Source: Burkholderiales bacterium
GTDB taxonomy: Bacteria; Pseudomonadota; Gammaproteobacteria; Burkholderiales; Casimicrobiaceae
Reading direction: 5' to 3'
DNA: 56,485 bases
Assembly: GCA_905339295.1 (NCBI GenBank)
Contig: CAJPFI010000019.1
Location: forward strand, 1-56,485
Below the pieces are notes generated by a model. It did not search any database, was not told where the DNA came from, and saw nothing but the letters and a program-made list of their open reading frames with translations. The position numbers and the translations under genes were made by a program. Positions 54,175 through 56,485 of this stretch are shown here, in pieces (position 1 is the stretch's first letter; every line of letters starts with the position of its first letter).

Positions 54175-55257
54175 GTGAAGAACGGCCTGCGCCGCCTCGG
54201 CCTCGACGGCGACTACGACGAGTCGGAGCTTCCGCTGCTCCTGACCCGTCGCGGGATGGCCGAGTGGACGGGCGACGCGGTACGGCTCCTCGACCGGCGC
54301 GACCTGCCCCGGACGGTGCGGTTCATCACCTGCCGCGAGGTGGAGGACGTCGCGCGCGCGATCGAGACGATGGCGATCCAGGGCGCGTTCACGCTCTCGC
54401 TCGCCGCCGGTTACGGCATGGCGCTCGCGCTCCTGTCGGCGGGCACGACCGGCGACGGCGAACGGCGACTCGCACAGGCCGCGCGCCGGCTGGCGGCGAC
54501 GCGACCCACGGGACTCGCGCTGCGACGGATGATCGTCGCGTGCGAGGCCGCGGCGGCGAAGGCGCGCGATCGCGGCGAGGACGCGGTCGACGCGATCGTG
54601 CGCACCGTCGACGGCAAGGCGGCGGAGCTCGCCCGGCAGGCGCTCGCGACGGCGCGACACGCGCTGCCGCTGCTCGCCGGCGCCGAGGCGGTGCTCACGC
54701 ACTGCTTCGCCGACCGCTCGCTCCTCTATCTTCTGCTCGAGGCGAAGCGCGCGGGACGGTCGATGCACGTCTTCTGCAGCGAGACGCGGCCCTACCTGCA
54801 AGGCGCTCGCCTCACCGCGCCGGCGGTGCTGGAGATCGGCCATCGCGCAACCGTCATCACCGACGGGATGGGAGGCTTCCTGATGCGACGCGGCGAGGTG
54901 CAGGCCTTCCTCACGGCAGCCGACCGCGTCTGCCTGGACGGCACGGTCTGCAACAAGGTGGGCACCTACCAGTTCGCGCTCGCCGCACGCGCCAACCGCG
55001 TGCCCTACTACGTCCTGCGCCAGAGCGGGCCGGACCTCGAGAGCCCGGACGAGTCGCACGTCGAAATCGAGTTCCGCGACGGCGACCAGGTGCTGAGCTT
55101 CATGGGCGCGCGCACGACGGTGGAGGGCGTCGACGCGCTCTATCCCGCGTTCGACATCACGCCGCCGGAGCTCGTGACGGCGATCGTCACCGATCGGGGC
55201 ATCTTCGAGCCACTCGCCGTGGCGGACTACGCGCAACGCGCCGAAGCGCGGGCCTGA
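54175..55257 (+). CDS. Diverged MtnA-like sugar-1-phosphate isomerase, copy 2
   Basis: A 360-residue MtnA-family protein starting with GTG at 54175. The catalytic Cys and Asp are kept (C177 in LTHCFADRS, D250 in AADRVCLDGTVCNKVGTY), and CSETRPYLQGARLTA is shared with MtnA. The phosphate/substrate loop is IQGAF instead of IRGAP, so the Arg conserved in MtnA is Q69. This suggests a different substrate, such as ribose-1-phosphate or another pentose-1-phosphate made by the phosphorylase in the operon. It is the last gene of the operon. Confidence 0.82.
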   Translation: MKNGLRRLGLDGDYDESELPLLLTRRGMAEWTGDAVRLLDRRDLPRTVRFITCREVEDVARAIETMAIQGAFTLSLAAGYGMALALLSAGTTGDGERRLAQAARRLAATRPTGLALRRMIVACEAAAAKARDRGEDAVDAIVRTVDGKAAELARQALATARHALPLLAGAEAVLTHCFADRSLLYLLLEAKRAGRSMHVFCSETRPYLQGARLTAPAVLEIGHRATVITDGMGGFLMRRGEVQAFLTAADRVCLDGTVCNKVGTYQFALAARANRVPYYVLRQSGPDLESPDESHVEIEFRDGDQVLSFMGARTTVEGVDALYPAFDITPPELVTAIVTDRGIFEPLAVADYAQRAEARA

Positions 55258-55279
55258 CCGCCGGCGAATCGCGGCCGGC

Positions 55280-55454
55280 TCAGCGGCGGAACTGGCCGCT
55301 GCCCAGCACGATCCCCTGGCGCGACGTGAGGCTTTCGAGACCGCCCGGCCCGCATGCAGCTTGTTGGTCGAGATACCGATCTCGGCGCCGAGCCCGTACT
55401 CGACCCGTCGGCGAAACGCATCGACGCGTTCGCCGTCACCGAGCCCGAATCGAC
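55280..55454 (-). pseudogene. proA: Decayed 3' fragment of proA
   Basis: Reading the minus strand across three frames gives VDSGSVTANASMRFADG, then EYGLGAEIGISTNKLHA, then GPGGLESLTSRQGIVLGSG and a stop. These match in order the last 60 residues or so of gamma-glutamyl phosphate reductase (ProA). Two frame changes break it, and nothing ProA-like is seen upstream of about 55454, so it is a relic. It lies between the catabolic operon and the rRNA genes, suggesting rearrangement there. Confidence 0.72.
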
Positions 55455-55652
55455 CAGGGACAGTGGATCCAATGTCCGCGGCGCCAATGTGCCGGAAATT
55501 CGCCGGTTCCCGTACGCCGAGAATTCCGTGGCACTCGGATGCCGGAAGATGACGACATTGCCGGGCTGCCGCCATGCGCGCGCTCGCGGGCCGGCATTCC
55601 GCGCGCTGCGCTCGTCGTGCGGGAAGCGTGCGCGTCGGGCGGATGCGCGAAG

Positions 55653-55682
55653 CGAAACGCCCCGGTCGGTGACCGGGGCGTC
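55653..55682 (-). terminator. Terminator of the rRNA operon
   Basis: GACGCCCCGGTC and GACCGGGGCG (about 55658-55681 on the minus strand) form a perfect GC stem, followed by TTTCGC. It lies 14 bp after the 5S gene. The interval 55455-55652 on the far side shows nothing recognisable. Confidence 0.7.
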
Positions 55683-55695
55683 TGGCTTGGTGGGT

Positions 55696-55809
55696 GCCTG
55701 ACAATGACCTACTTTCGCGCGCGGATGCGCACTATCATCGGCGTGCTGCCGTTTCACGGTCCTGTTCGGGATGGGAAGGAGTGGTTCCGGCAGGCTATGG
55801 TCGTCAGGC
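55696..55809 (-). rRNA. rrf: 5S ribosomal RNA
   Basis: 114 nt reading GCCTGACGACCATAGC at the 5' end and pairing with GTCAGGC at the 3' end. The conserved CCCATCCCGAACAGG and GAAACGGCAGC-type loops are present. It follows the 23S gene on the same strand after about 220 bp. Confidence 0.95.
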
Positions 55810-55812
55810 GTT

Positions 55813-56013
55813 GATCAGGAGTCAGTCGACAGTTGGCAGTTGGCAGTCAAGGCGCGTCGAATGGTGCGAAGGGTATCGCCACGACGTGCTGTTACTGCCA
55901 ACGGTCAACTGACTTCTGACTGCTGCAGGGAAGGCAAGGATGGGTCGAGTCGTATCGATCAGGCGGCCGGCGTCGTGACTGACTTCTGTCAACCGACTGC
56001 TGACTCCTGAATC
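55813..56013. repeat. Repeat-rich 23S-5S spacer
   Basis: TCAGGAGTCAG at 55815-55825 is matched by its exact complement CTGACTCCTGA at 56000-56010, with imperfect extension of both arms. Inside, TTGGCAG occurs twice in tandem (about 55833-55846), and CTGACTTCTG-type segments recur near 55909 and 55978. The spacer transcript could fold into a long stem. Confidence 0.7.
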
Positions 56014-56029
56014 GCAAAGTTATGGGATC

Positions 56030-56485
<456 letters not shown>

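Overview
The window is a high-GC chromosomal segment with the gene content of a betaproteobacterium. The gmk-rpoZ-spoT order, a CGFS monothiol glutaredoxin, tRNA-Phe with an encoded CCA, a PEP-CTERM-like exported protein and the 23S-5S order all fit, but assignment below class level is not possible from this sequence. Short palindromic REP-like repeats (core GGGTCGGGCTTCAGCCCGAC) are scattered between genes, in two places as tandem arrays.

Layout. (1) 1-15.4 kb, host core: REP array, gmk, rpoZ, spoT, then on the minus strand amtB with a candidate sigma-54 promoter, a PEP-CTERM-like protein and grxD. A minus-strand CUT1-type sugar ABC transporter follows (ATPase, Tat-exported binding protein, two permeases) with a histone-H1-like gene inside it and a D-2-hydroxyacid dehydrogenase upstream. 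Then come a MesD-type methionine synthase and a cold-shock gene.

(2) 15.47-36.80 kb, an integrated element of about 21.3 kb in the 3' half of tRNA-Phe. It is bounded by a perfect 46-bp direct repeat and carries matching paired TGTCCCA motifs just inside both ends. It encodes a tyrosine integrase, a split PrimPol/SF3-helicase replication module with an AlpA-like regulator, a terminase-small-subunit-like protein, and a recombination/anti-restriction operon (YqaJ exonuclease, DUF1071 annealing protein, RadC, ArdC, small membrane protein). It also carries an expanded type III restriction-modification operon (SNF2-like helicase, DUF4391, Mod, Res, GGCT-like protein) and a three-part membrane/periplasmic-binding fusion. 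No relaxase, conjugation or capsid genes are visible, so it looks like a satellite-like or non-autonomous defence island.

(3) 36.8-43.6 kb: tRNA-Phe, hsp20, a probable fluoroacetate-type dehalogenase, a thermonuclease, an LDH2-family dehydrogenase, an HtrA-like protein that has lost two catalytic residues, and a membrane-fused spermidine-synthase-like protein.

(4) 43.7-55.3 kb, the most interesting host region: two adjacent gene sets, each pairing an MtnA-type sugar-1-phosphate isomerase with a class II aldolase. One also has a PanE-like reductase. The other has an NMT1/THI5-type ABC importer, a uridine-phosphorylase-family enzyme, an IclR regulator, a cupin and an SDR, nearly all with overlapping start and stop codons. 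The inferred route is uptake of a nucleoside-like compound, phosphorolysis to a pentose-1-phosphate, isomerisation to a ketose-1-phosphate, and cleavage to DHAP plus an aldehyde. A strong promoter and a perfect inverted repeat, a good candidate operator for the IclR protein, precede the second operon.

(5) 55.3 kb to the end: a decayed 3' fragment of proA, a terminator, 5S rRNA, a repeat-rich spacer and the 3' end of 23S rRNA, all on the minus strand.
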